A stretch of 64,000 nucleotides of DNA from contig NZ_ANIE01000009.1 of the NCBI RefSeq assembly GCF_000708045.1, positions 310,001-374,000 on the forward strand, in the 5' to 3' direction. Positions 1 to 8,154 of this stretch are shown here, piece by piece. The DNA comes from Marinobacter nitratireducens (GTDB lineage: Bacteria > Pseudomonadota > Gammaproteobacteria > Pseudomonadales > Oleiphilaceae). How positions within the stretch are numbered: the first letter of the stretch is position 1; every line of letters begins with the position of its first letter. Below the pieces are notes generated by a model. That model saw nothing but the letters and a program-made list of their open reading frames with translations. It made no database searches and was not told the origin of the DNA. The position numbers were made by a program, and so were the translations under genes.

Positions 1-2
1 TC

Positions 3-608
3 GCGTCGCTGGAGCAGTCGATACAGCGTGTAGCCATCACGCTCTCCAGTATCGCCTTACGGGAAGAGCTGCAGAAGTTCTCCTATGAAGATGCCTTGAC
101 CGGTTTGAAAAACCGTCGCTACTTCGACCAGCTTTTCAAGCATGAATGCCTGGTCGCCCAGCGAAAGGAATTGCCCCTGTCACTGCTGGTGCTGGATATC
201 GATCACTTCAAGCGGTTTAACGACAGCCACGGCCATGAAGCGGGCGATCGGGCGCTGCAACTGGTCGCCTCGGTTCTGCAGTCCCAGTTCCGGGAGAGCG
301 ACATTGTCTGTCGGTATGGCGGCGAGGAGTTCGTCGTCATCATGCCTGGCGCGCTAATGGCCGATGCCAGAGAGCGAGCAGTGGATTTCTGTGATGCGAT
401 CCGTGCTGAGAATGTGGTGTACCGCGGCGAAACGCTAGGCCATCTGACCATGTCTGTTGGCATTGCTTCATGGCCGGAGTATGTCGAAGAGCCTTCTCAG
501 CTCCTGAATTTCGCGGATCAGGCCCTGTACCGGGCGAAGGAACAGGGCCGTGACAGAGTTGAGTATTACAGCGACTCAGACAACCAGCACCGGACACTTG
601 GCGTTTGA
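3..608 (+). CDS. GGDEF diguanylate cyclase, C-terminal part (5' end outside window)
   Basis: The reading frame is open from the first bases, so the gene starts before the window. The visible 201 residues hold the DALTGLKNRR entry to a GGDEF domain, the active-site GGEEF loop and, five residues before it, RESD, which fits the RxxD product-inhibition (I) site. The domain should therefore condense two GTP into cyclic di-GMP and be inhibited by its product. The sensory N-terminus is not visible, so its signal is unknown. The 3' end overlaps the convergent universal-stress gene by 33 nt. An internal TTG at 96 lies inside the domain and is not a plausible start. Confidence 0.93.
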   Translation, partial: ASLEQSIQRVAITLSSIALREELQKFSYEDALTGLKNRRYFDQLFKHECLVAQRKELPLSLLVLDIDHFKRFNDSHGHEAGDRALQLVASVLQSQFRESDIVCRYGGEEFVVIMPGALMADARERAVDFCDAIRAENVVYRGETLGHLTMSVGIASWPEYVEEPSQLLNFADQALYRAKEQGRDRVEYYSDSDNQHRTLGV

Positions 609-1019
609 CGCTACCCGGTGCGAGACACTTCCCAGAAACATGCCGTCCTTGTCGCTGTTCGTGCCTTTGGTACCCACCACAATCAGGTCGGCTTCCTTGT
701 CCTGGGCAAATTTTATGATTACGCGGGAAGGTTTACCCGCTTTCACAAAACCCCGTACCTTGGTTGCACCGTGCTCTTTGGCGAGTTCCTTGGCATGGTT
801 GACCACGCCCTTGGCGTAGTCTGACAATACCTTGTCGGGAATGTCCATGTCATCGGGCCGACCAATCGACAGGGACGCCTCGAACAGGCTGTGATGCTTG
901 TAGACGCACAGAATATAGATCTCCGCCTCCGGCATCAGCTTTTGCAGGTCGATTGCTTTGTCCAGCGCCTTCAGGGAGGTTTTGGAGCCATCGACGGCGG
1001 CCAGTATCCTCTTGAACAT
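576..1019 (-). CDS. teaD: UspA-family universal stress protein, TeaD-like partner of the TRAP transporter
   Basis: A 147-residue single-domain universal stress protein. It starts MFKRILAAVDGSKTS and ends with the ATP-binding pattern VVGTKGTNSDKDGMFLGSVS, i.e. the G-x2-G-x9-G(S/T) nucleotide loop. The start is supported by AAGGAG seven bases upstream. It lies 28 nt after the TRAP large permease on the same strand, so it is probably the last gene of that operon. The order SBP - small permease - large permease - UspA is that of teaABCD of Halomonas elongata, where TeaD is an ATP-binding regulator of ectoine uptake. The length also matches TeaD. The regulatory role here is inferred from that parallel. 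Confidence 0.85.
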   Translation of the reverse strand: MFKRILAAVDGSKTSLKALDKAIDLQKLMPEAEIYILCVYKHHSLFEASLSIGRPDDMDIPDKVLSDYAKGVVNHAKELAKEHGATKVRGFVKAGKPSRVIIKFAQDKEADLIVVGTKGTNSDKDGMFLGSVSHRVASNAKCPVLVV

Positions 1020-1047
1020 AGGTTTTCTCCTTAAAATCCGGTGACCA

Positions 1048-2334
1048 TCAGTCTCTGAAGGCTATATCACGCAGGAACAGTGCAATGTCCGGGAAGGCAA
1101 TAATCAACCCGGCAGCCGCAACCAGCATGAAAATAAACGGTGGTGTGCCGCGAATCACTTCCATGTAGGGCCGTTTGAATATCGCAATGGCGGTAAATAT
1201 GTCACAGCCGAACGGTGGTGTCGCAGAACCTATGGCGACCTGCAGTGTAATCAGAACACCCACGAGAACCGGATCCAGGCCGGTGGCTTCGATGGCCGGT
1301 GCGAAAATAGGCGTCAGCACCAGAATGACGACAATCGGGTCAACAAACATACAGGCGATGAAGAAGGCCACACAAATCGCGATCAGCACGCCAACAGGCC
1401 CGGCTTCATTAACACCAACAGCTTCCAGAATGGTTTGTGGAATCTGGGCGAAGGAGATAATCCAGGAAAAACCATTGCCGACACCGACGAGTATGAAGAC
1501 AACCGCTGTGATCAGGCCGGTGGATTTGGCAATCTTGTAAACGTCGCCAAGCTTGAGTGATCGGAAAACCACGAATTCCAGAAGGAAGGCGTACAGCACA
1601 CAGACCGCCGCTGCCTCGGTTGGGCTGAAAATGCCGCCGTATATACCGCCAACGATAATAACCGGGAAGAACAGCGGCCACAGGGCGTCACGAATCGAAA
1701 CCATGCGTTGGCCCCAGGTGGCTTTGTCTTCGGTGGGGACGTTGTTCTTGTAGGCATAGATCAGGCAGTAAATCGAGAACATGAGCAGGATCAATAGCCC
1801 GGGACCGATGCCGGCGATGAAGAGCTCGGCGATGGAGGTCTCGGAGATAACCCCGTAAATGATCATGCCGATACTGGGCGGGATCAGGAACGCGATATCA
1901 CTGGAGTTAATAATCAGCGCCAGCGTAAATGGATCCGAATAGCCCGCCTTCAGCATTTTGGGTCTGAGCGGGGAGCCAACGGCCACAACCGTTGCCTGTG
2001 TGGAGCCGGAAACCGCGCCGAACAGTGTACAGGAAGCTGCGGTGCTGATTGCCAGCCCGCCCTTCACGTGGCCGATGAACGACATGACCATGTTGATCAG
2101 GCGGTCAGCGGACTGGCCCCGGGTCATGATATCGGCAGCCAGAATAAACATGGGAACGGCAATCAGCGAGGCAGGCCGGATGCCCCCCATCATCTGTTGC
2201 ACAAACGTGCCCATCTGGCCGAAGCCATCAAACATCATTACAAAACCGACCACCGCGCCGGCGATCAGCGGAACCATCATCGGGAAGCCCAGCAGCAACA
2301 GCCCGATCATGATCGCCATCATTATAGTTGCCAT
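1048..2334 (-). CDS. teaC: TRAP transporter large permease, ectoine/hydroxyectoine type (DctM family)
   Basis: 428 residues of almost continuous hydrophobic segments with the DctM-family features PMFILAADIMTRG and GSATPPFGCDIF, the latter conserved near the C-terminus of large TRAP subunits. It forms the sodium-coupled channel for a substrate delivered by the periplasmic TeaA-like protein and works with the small subunit encoded just upstream (35 nt gap). Length is normal for TeaC/DctM. A GGATAGAG sequence precedes the ATG. The substrate is assigned from the neighbouring binding protein, not from this subunit. Confidence 0.85.
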   Translation of the reverse strand: MATIMMAIMIGLLLLGFPMMVPLIAGAVVGFVMMFDGFGQMGTFVQQMMGGIRPASLIAVPMFILAADIMTRGQSADRLINMVMSFIGHVKGGLAISTAASCTLFGAVSGSTQATVVAVGSPLRPKMLKAGYSDPFTLALIINSSDIAFLIPPSIGMIIYGVISETSIAELFIAGIGPGLLILLMFSIYCLIYAYKNNVPTEDKATWGQRMVSIRDALWPLFFPVIIVGGIYGGIFSPTEAAAVCVLYAFLLEFVVFRSLKLGDVYKIAKSTGLITAVVFILVGVGNGFSWIISFAQIPQTILEAVGVNEAGPVGVLIAICVAFFIACMFVDPIVVILVLTPIFAPAIEATGLDPVLVGVLITLQVAIGSATPPFGCDIFTAIAIFKRPYMEVIRGTPPFIFMLVAAAGLIIAFPDIALFLRDIAFRD

Positions 2335-2369
2335 GATTCTCTATCCTTTGTCAGTGCAGCTGCAGGGGA

Positions 2370-2963
2370 TCAGACTTCAGACTCGGTATCCGAGTAGCCG
2401 TCGATGACGCCCGTCGACAGATATACATCCTTGCTTGTGAAGTTCTTGATTGCGGTAAGGAAATACTGGATGCCGGTGATGGCGAAACCGACCGGTGCCC
2501 AGATGTAGATCCACCAGATCTCGAAACCCAGAGCCGGGAGAATGCGCCCTCGACTGTACAGCGTCTCGATGTAGCCATAGGAGTGGTAGCAAAGGAAGAA
2601 CATCACCACGGAGGTCACCAGGGCGATGAAAATCATCAGAACCTTTCGGCCTTTAACCGGTATCGCGTCATACACGGCGGACATCCGGATGTGTCTGCCA
2701 TGCCGTGCGGCGTAGCCGATGCCAGCAAAGGTAATAAGAATAATGAGGATACGATTGATCTCTCCGGAGAAGAACAAGCCTTCACCGAAAACAAAACGTG
2801 CGATCACGTTCACACAGGTGTTGATGGCCATCAGCAAGACGCCAGCAGCCAGCATGACCGCTTCCACTTTGCTGATAAACACATCGATGGTTCCCAGAAA
2901 CCCGGGCAAGCCGGACTCATAGGTACCGGTATCGTCTTCTATCTCCGGGGCATTCTCGGACAT
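2370..2963 (-). CDS. teaB: TRAP transporter small permease, ectoine type (DctQ family)
   Basis: 197 residues with four predicted membrane segments (about residues 31-55, 66-86, 106-128 and 150-170), typical of the small four-helix DctQ subunit. The motif GRHIRMSAVYD, found in many DctQ proteins after the second helix, is present. It should form the inner-membrane complex with the following large permease. The start has GGAG eight bases upstream. The 108-nt gap to the upstream binding-protein gene contains a strong hairpin that could lower expression of the permease genes relative to the binding protein. Confidence 0.83.
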   Translation of the reverse strand: MSENAPEIEDDTGTYESGLPGFLGTIDVFISKVEAVMLAAGVLLMAINTCVNVIARFVFGEGLFFSGEINRILIILITFAGIGYAARHGRHIRMSAVYDAIPVKGRKVLMIFIALVTSVVMFFLCYHSYGYIETLYSRGRILPALGFEIWWIYIWAPVGFAITGIQYFLTAIKNFTSKDVYLSTGVIDGYSDTESEV

Positions 2964-3032
2964 GGGGTCTGCTCCAGCGCGTGCGCTCCCTGCCGGTGGG
3001 CAATCCCCGGCGGGGCGGGGTTATACAGAAAA

Positions 3033-3054
3033 CCGCCGGCATCGAGGCCGGCGG
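3033..3054 (-). terminator. Intercistronic hairpin between teaA and teaB
   Basis: Perfect 8-bp arms CCGCCGGC / GCCGGCGG around a 6-nt loop, followed on the minus strand by TTTTC. It sits 17 nt after the teaA stop and before teaB. It probably stabilises the 3' end of the teaA message or partly terminates transcription, which would make more binding protein than permease. Full termination is unlikely because teaB has no other obvious promoter. Confidence 0.6.
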
Positions 3055-3071
3055 CTGTTTTCGGGTTCAGA

Positions 3072-4100
3072 TTATTCCTTCTGAACTTTTTCCAGGTCTT
3101 TCTTGAACTGCTTCAGCAGTTTTTCACCGCCTTTGCCGGTCATTTCAATGAACTTTTCCTCTACCTGGGGCGCGCGGGCCTTGAAGGCAGCGATCTGTTC
3201 ATCGTTCAGGCGGGTAACGGTGACTTCGTCTGAGGCTTCTTCGATTTTCGTGAGGGCTTCCTCAGCCAGACCGTCGATGTGCACAATGATTTTTTCGAAG
3301 GCGTAGTCTGCAGCGTCCTGAACCAGCTTCTTGTCTTCCTGGGACAGACCGTCATAGAAGTTCTGGTTGGCCATCATTGCCGTTGTGAACCAGCCGTGGC
3401 TGGTGAAAACCAGGTTCGGGGACACTTCATACAGGCCGCCGGACTCGATCCAGAAGATCGGGTTTTCCTGACCCTGAATCATGTTGGTCTGCAACGCGCC
3501 GTAAACCTCACCCCAAGGCAGCGGGGTCGGGGTTGCGCCGAACGCCGCGTAGGTTTCGGACAGCAGCGGGTTGGTCATTACCCGGATCTTCTTGTTGGCA
3601 AAATCTTCAGGCTTGGTGACCGGCTCGTCGACGGTCACAACCATTTCCCCTTCCGGATACATCTTCAGCAGTTCAAGGCCCTTATCCGAGTAGAGCTTGG
3701 GGAAATCCTTGTTAATCGCCTTACTCTCACGGAAGAACTTGATCACCGTATCCATGTCGGTCGGCATCAGGTAGGGAATGAAGAAAATCTGGGCTTCCGG
3801 AATCAGGGAGCCGGTAAAACCGGGGGACTGGTTGACGAAGTTCAGGATGCCCGCCTGGGTCTGCTCCATGATGTCGTCGGACTCACCCAGCTCACCAAAA
3901 CGATAGATCTGCAGGGTGTGGTCGGAATTGTCTTCGATGTATTCCTTGAACTTGTATGCGAATACGTCCTGTACGTCGCCTTCATACTCCTCGTGGGCGT
4001 AGCGCCAGTTGTCAGCGCTAGCGGAGTTTACGGCAGTCATAGCCGCGAAAGCGAACGCTGAAATTCCGGCCAGTTTTCTGAATTTACTCATGCTACTCAT
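3072..4100 (-). CDS. teaA: TRAP periplasmic binding protein, TeaA-like (ectoine/hydroxyectoine)
   Basis: 342 residues with a signal peptide ending ASA|DNW. The mature protein begins DNWRYAHEEYEGDVQD and carries FGELGESDDIMEQTQ and GQENPIFWIESGGLYEVS. These closely resemble the ectoine-binding protein TeaA of Halomonas elongata as I remember it, and the length is nearly identical. It should capture ectoine or hydroxyectoine in the periplasm and pass it to the TeaBC-type permease, serving osmoprotection and compatible-solute recovery. The conserved TRAP arginine lies in NKKIRVMTNPLLSE. The start is chosen for the GGAG nine bases upstream. Substrate assignment is from recalled similarity, so another compatible solute is possible. 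Confidence 0.82.
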   Translation of the reverse strand: MSSMSKFRKLAGISAFAFAAMTAVNSASADNWRYAHEEYEGDVQDVFAYKFKEYIEDNSDHTLQIYRFGELGESDDIMEQTQAGILNFVNQSPGFTGSLIPEAQIFFIPYLMPTDMDTVIKFFRESKAINKDFPKLYSDKGLELLKMYPEGEMVVTVDEPVTKPEDFANKKIRVMTNPLLSETYAAFGATPTPLPWGEVYGALQTNMIQGQENPIFWIESGGLYEVSPNLVFTSHGWFTTAMMANQNFYDGLSQEDKKLVQDAADYAFEKIIVHIDGLAEEALTKIEEASDEVTVTRLNDEQIAAFKARAPQVEEKFIEMTGKGGEKLLKQFKKDLEKVQKE

Positions 4101-4262
4101 CGGGTTTTCTCCGTTCGTTTTCTCGTTTTTCTAATGAAATTTATTGTTACATTAATAAAGACTGGCAAAACAAAGAGGTTTACGCAAGAAATTGACCAAA
4201 AAGAGAAAACACGTTCGTCGAAATAGGCGGGTGGTTTGCAAGTTTCTGAATTTCCGGTTGAT

Positions 4263-4787
4263 TCAGTTTTGAAGGCAGATTTCAAGGAAGTGTCGAAACT
4301 CCAGAATGACCCTCTCAAGGCTGTTTTCGAGGCGGTGTCCGTCCGGTAATACCAGAGCGGGCAGAGATTGATCGCGGGCCAGATTCAGAACCGGAAAGAC
4401 CGGAACGACATCGTCATCCCAGCCGTGAATGATCTGGCAGAAGCGGGCCTGGATGACGGGGCTGGACTGGGGGTATTTGGGTAGAGCCAGCGCGGGTGCC
4501 AGTAGAAAACAACCGAGAACCCGTTGCTGTGCGCTGGTCTGGGCGCAGACCCAGCCACCCATGCTTGATCCAGCCAGTACCGTGCGTTCCGGAACTGCTC
4601 CGGCGTCTTCCATGGCGCGGTGCATCTGTTCGAGGCGCACCTCGGGGTCTTTGCTGCTTCGGTGGTCCAGAGCGATCGCAGTTACTCCGGGATAGCTTTC
4701 CGCAGCCAGTTTCATGGCCCGTATCTTCGTGCTGCCGGGGCCGCTTTCCAGTCCGTGAGAGAGAAAGACGTGCAGTGCTGTTGCCAT
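4263..4787 (-). CDS. YqiA/YcfP-type alpha/beta-hydrolase (predicted esterase)
   Basis: 174 residues from the ATG chosen here; a longer upstream extension lacks a family match. The fold is a compact alpha/beta-hydrolase: oxyanion region LSHGLESGPGSTK at residues 9-21, nucleophile elbow GSSMGG with Ser75, a probable acid in IHGWDDDVVP and histidine in LPDGHRLENS. The opening SHGLESGPGS and short length are typical of the UPF0227/YqiA group of small esterases, whose natural substrates are poorly known. It is divergent from the glutathione peroxidase gene with 85 nt between them. No partner gene suggests a pathway. Confidence 0.75.
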   Translation of the reverse strand: MATALHVFLSHGLESGPGSTKIRAMKLAAESYPGVTAIALDHRSSKDPEVRLEQMHRAMEDAGAVPERTVLAGSSMGGWVCAQTSAQQRVLGCFLLAPALALPKYPQSSPVIQARFCQIIHGWDDDVVPVFPVLNLARDQSLPALVLPDGHRLENSLERVILEFRHFLEICLQN

Positions 4788-4872
4788 GGAAACCCCCTTT
4801 TTGTCCTGCGGGTAGCTGAAACTGAATGAGTCATCGAACCGTATATTGACCCAAAGAAACAGGAGAATGCCA

Positions 4873-5442
4873 ATGCGTAGAATGCTGGTCGGCTTTGCCA
4901 TTGCCGCTTCGATGATGGTGGCGCACGCGGGTGAAGGTCTTGGAGCGAAGCAATCCGATGGAGCACGGGATTGCCCGTCTTATCTGAATCATGACATGCG
5001 CAAGCTGCACTCCAGGGATGTGGTGAACCTGTGCGATTTGGCGTCCGGTCACCCATTGCTGGTGGTAAACACCGCCAGTCACTGTGGCTATACCGGTCAG
5101 TTTGAAGGGCTGGAGGCTTTGCACCGGAAGTACCAGAGTGAGGGTCTGGTTGTGGTCGGATTTGCCAGTGACGACTTCCGACAGGAGGCAGATTCTGAGG
5201 CTGAAGCTGCCTCCATCTGCTTCAAGAACTTTGGAGTCACCTTCACGATGATCGCACCGGGACCCGTGACCGGTGCGGATGCCAACCCCATGTTCCAATA
5301 CATAAATACCCACAGCGAGCCACCGCGCTGGAACTTTTCCAAGTATGTCCTCGACCATCAGGGTAACGTGGTGGGAGCCTTTCCGAGCCGGGTCACACCC
5401 GGTGATCCTGAACTGGTGCAGGCGATCGAGTCCGTCCTCTAG
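4873..5442 (+). CDS. Secreted glutathione peroxidase-family protein (Cys type)
   Basis: 189 residues. An ATG with AGGAG seven bases upstream is preferred over earlier in-frame starts. A hydrophobic signal peptide ends near VAHA, so the protein is probably periplasmic. The redox motif NTASHCGYTGQFEGLEAL contains the peroxidatic Cys71, and Gln (FRQEA) and Trp (WNFSKYVLD) complete the family's catalytic set. It should reduce hydrogen peroxide or lipid hydroperoxides with a thiol donor; thioredoxin-like donors are usual for bacterial Cys enzymes. Its TAG overlaps the stop of the convergent gene in a shared CTAG. Confidence 0.85.
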   Translation: MRRMLVGFAIAASMMVAHAGEGLGAKQSDGARDCPSYLNHDMRKLHSRDVVNLCDLASGHPLLVVNTASHCGYTGQFEGLEALHRKYQSEGLVVVGFASDDFRQEADSEAEAASICFKNFGVTFTMIAPGPVTGADANPMFQYINTHSEPPRWNFSKYVLDHQGNVVGAFPSRVTPGDPELVQAIESVL

Positions 5443-6093
5443 GCCTGACGAGTGGCGGCGAGAATATCGAGTGCGTGGCGGCGCTTTTCCGGATCGTAGA
5501 TGTCGGCAGTGAACATCAGTTCGTCGACCTCAACACCGTTCAGAAGTTCGTCGATCTGGCGTCGAATGTCGTCGCTGTTGCCCAGAAGTTGCAGCCCAAG
5601 GAAGTCCTGCACGCCAGCTTCTTCGCCCGCGTTCCACAGACCGTCCATGGAGTCGGCCGGCACGGCGGGAACCGCAAGCATGGCATAGGGTGAGTCTAGC
5701 TGAGACGAGGGCTGGAAATTATCCCGGTAGACCCTCAGCGCTTCCCGATAAAGGCGCGGTGCAAAGTGGCCGGCGAAAGCATACGGCAGGCCGCGCATGG
5801 CCGCCAGTTGCGCGCTGTACAGGCTGGAACCCAGGAGCCAGATTGGCACCTGTGTGCCTGCGCCCGGGATGGCCTTCACTTGCTGCCCCGGTTGTAATGG
5901 GCCGAGCAGCGTTTGCAGGGCGGCGACATCGTCCGGGAATTGCTCCGCCCCAAGACCGTCACGACGCAGGGCGCGCGAGGTGATCGGATCGGTGCCGGGC
6001 ATAGGCAACGCTGTTGGCGAGCGTGGTTGCCACGGAGTCGCCTTCACGAACGGAGGCGAGCTCAAGAAGAGAGTAGTGCTGTGGTTTGGACAT
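5439..6093 (-). pseudogene. Luciferase-like (YhbW-type) flavin monooxygenase, decayed by two deletions
   Basis: An intact-looking start (ATG ending at 6093, GGGAG before it) gives MSKPQHYSLLELASVREG... to SVAYARH, the normal N-terminus of this family. The next family block, APGTDPITSRALRR, is in another frame. About 75-80 residues (the HRFW..AEHH to GLGRA region) are absent, with the junction near 5993-6003 at a GCCCGGCAC-like short repeat. Later, PYAMLAVPAVPAD runs straight into DSMDGLW, lacking roughly 30-40 residues that YhbW-type proteins carry there, this time in frame. The active-site region is lost, so the gene should not make a working enzyme. A sequencing error cannot explain both gaps. 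Confidence 0.8.
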
Positions 6094-6170
6094 GAAGCTC
6101 CCGGGCTGGATAAATACTGAATGACAGCTTGTAACGTGGTGATCCGGGGGCCTGGTTTCAAGGTGTGGAA

Positions 6171-6188
6171 CCCGGCATCAGGGCCGGG
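6171..6188 (-). terminator. Weak hairpin after the 5'-nucleotidase gene
   Basis: Six-base arms CCCGGC / GCCGGG with a 6-nt loop lie 19 nt after the nucleotidase stop. There is no clear run of T on the minus strand, so this is only a possible terminator. Confidence 0.35.
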
Positions 6189-6206
6189 CTCCGGAGTGCC
6201 CGGAAG

Positions 6207-8030
6207 TCAGGGGGCAGGCGTGTAGGACTGGGTAGAGTAGTCTTCCAGCGCGGGCTTGCTGAGGGTGCCGACTTCGGTCAGGTAATCCACGAAGGACTGC
6301 GCGTAGTCCAGGTAGGTATCTACGGCGCGACCATCGTCGGATACGGTGCCGAACGTAAGGTAACCATCTTTGCCGCCGGCGGTGTAGCTGTTGGAAACAA
6401 CCGTCAGGGTTTCACCGTCGGTCAGCGCGCGCCAGGTGGTCTCGCCCCTCGGCTTGACCTCGATATCGAACAGACGTTCGCCTTCAGCGCGAGTCATGTC
6501 GACATCCCAGCGAAGACCCGCTGCATAAGGGTAGGCGCCTGTGGACCCGCCTTCGCGGTGGGCGAAGTCAACGGCTTCGTTCAGCACCGTTCGGATTTCC
6601 GCACCGGTCATGGAGAGGTCGGTCAAAGTGTTGGCAAATGGCAGCAGGGTGTAGGCGTCACCTATGGTGATGTCTCCTGCCAGTATATCGATACGAACGC
6701 CACCGGCATTCTGGATGGCAACGTCGGCGTCTTTGCTCAGATACAGGAATGCCTGAGCTACCAGGTTTGCGATGTCGCCGCCGCGGGCCGGATCTTCCCC
6801 TTCACAGGTGTCGTCGCCGTAGGCTACGCCCGGGATTCTCGCGAGGCAAAGATCTTCCGTGGCGGTGCCAACCACCTTATTCCGGAAGCTGTCCAGTTGG
6901 TCGGTGTAGTATGCCAGCATCTGAGCGGAGGTCGCATCCTCCTGAACAATGCTCAGCTGTGGATCAGCGTCGACAGCCGCCATGATGTCGGAGAGCTCTG
7001 AACCTTCTGGCTCGTATTCGGCTCCGGTTTCGTCTTCGCGAACGATGTTGTCACCCAGCAGCAGGTGCGGTACGCCGGAACAGGATTCCACGACACCGTC
7101 CGCATTCCAGGTGACGTTGAGCTCGCCGACAACCTGTGCGTACTGCCAGGCCTGGGCAATACAGACCAGGTCGCCATCGGCATTGGTCACTTCCGTGGGG
7201 TAAGGGCCGGATGCGCCAAGGCCGTAGGCGTCGAAGTCGCCGAGCAGCGTGTGTGAATCACCACCGACAATGACGTCCACGCCGGAAAGCGTCTCGGCCA
7301 GAAGCTTGTCATTAGCGTACTGGTAATGGGTCAGCAGAATAATCTTGTCCACGCCCCCCGCGTCCAGTTCATCAATCATTTTCTGGGCGGTGTCGATCTC
7401 ATCGAGGAATTGCGTGCTGTCCAGGGGGCTGGAGCTGTTCTTGGTCTTGGTGGCAATGTCCAGACCGACAATGCCGACCTTTTCGCCAGCGATGGTTTGG
7501 ATGGTGTAAGGCTGGATGTAGTCATTCTCGGCAAACGGAGCCAGCGGAGTACCAACCTGGGGCTTGACGTTGGCCGCCAGTACCGGCGTGTTACAACTGC
7601 CGCTGTCGAGCAGATCCAGGAAGCTCTTGAGTCCCGAATCGCCACGGTCAAACTCGTGATTACCCAGGGCAAAGGCGTCGAAGCAGACCTGGTTCATCAG
7701 TTCGGCATCGGCTTCACCTTCAAAGGACGTGAAATAAAGGGTTCCGGTGATCGCGTCCCCGGCATGAAGCTTGAGGACGTTATCGAGGGCGGCTTCGCGT
7801 TCGGCAATCTTGGCAGCCACACGAGGAAAACCACCGGAGGAAAACTCGGTCTCCTGACCGGCGATGTTCAGGGCCTGACTATCCTCCTCCAGATGCGAGT
7901 GGTGGTCGTTAATGTGCAGGATGTTAACGCTGAACGATGCGTTGTCATCGGTGGTCGAATTATTATCGCTGTCATTGCAGCCCGCGAGGGCCAGTAAGGG
8001 AAGGGCTAGCCAGAGGCTTTTGCGTTGCAT
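6207..8030 (-). CDS. UshA-type 5'-nucleotidase / metallophosphatase lipoprotein
   Basis: 607 residues from the ATG with AAGGAG eight bases upstream. An N-terminal lipoprotein signal ends LLALAGC (Cys18, Asn at +2), so it is probably anchored in the outer membrane. The metallophosphatase domain shows ILHINDHHSHLE, HAGDAITGT, ALGNHEFDRG, LTHYQ and GGDSH, which are the dinuclear-metal ligands and catalytic histidine of the UshA family. The C-terminal 5'-nucleotidase domain carries QNAGGVRIDILAGDIT and ends by residue 607. It should hydrolyse extracytoplasmic nucleotides to nucleosides and phosphate. The extracellular nuclease gene directly upstream would supply substrates. Confidence 0.88.
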   Translation of the reverse strand: MQRKSLWLALPLLALAGCNDSDNNSTTDDNASFSVNILHINDHHSHLEEDSQALNIAGQETEFSSGGFPRVAAKIAEREAALDNVLKLHAGDAITGTLYFTSFEGEADAELMNQVCFDAFALGNHEFDRGDSGLKSFLDLLDSGSCNTPVLAANVKPQVGTPLAPFAENDYIQPYTIQTIAGEKVGIVGLDIATKTKNSSSPLDSTQFLDEIDTAQKMIDELDAGGVDKIILLTHYQYANDKLLAETLSGVDVIVGGDSHTLLGDFDAYGLGASGPYPTEVTNADGDLVCIAQAWQYAQVVGELNVTWNADGVVESCSGVPHLLLGDNIVREDETGAEYEPEGSELSDIMAAVDADPQLSIVQEDATSAQMLAYYTDQLDSFRNKVVGTATEDLCLARIPGVAYGDDTCEGEDPARGGDIANLVAQAFLYLSKDADVAIQNAGGVRIDILAGDITIGDAYTLLPFANTLTDLSMTGAEIRTVLNEAVDFAHREGGSTGAYPYAAGLRWDVDMTRAEGERLFDIEVKPRGETTWRALTDGETLTVVSNSYTAGGKDGYLTFGTVSDDGRAVDTYLDYAQSFVDYLTEVGTLSKPALEDYSTQSYTPAP

Positions 8031-8116
8031 GTTCTGGACTCCTTGTTGAGTATCCCGACAAGCTTCCGACATGCAGGTGTCAGCAAGATGATGGTTTTAT
8101 TGCGAAAAAAAGAAAA

Positions 8117-8139
8117 AACGCCCGCCTGGCGCGGGCGTT
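8117..8139 (-). terminator. Rho-independent terminator of the extracellular nuclease gene
   Basis: Nine-base arms AACGCCCGC / GCGGGCGTT around a 5-nt loop, followed on the minus strand by a long T-rich run. It lies 15 nt past the nuclease stop and before the nucleotidase start, so the two genes are probably separate transcripts or only partly coupled. Confidence 0.85.
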
Positions 8140-8154
8140 ATCACAAGAAGGTGA

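Noticed and set aside
2583..3233. 216-codon open frame opposite the TRAP genes
   Set aside because: Antisense to teaB and the teaA end; no domain and typical high-GC shadow composition.
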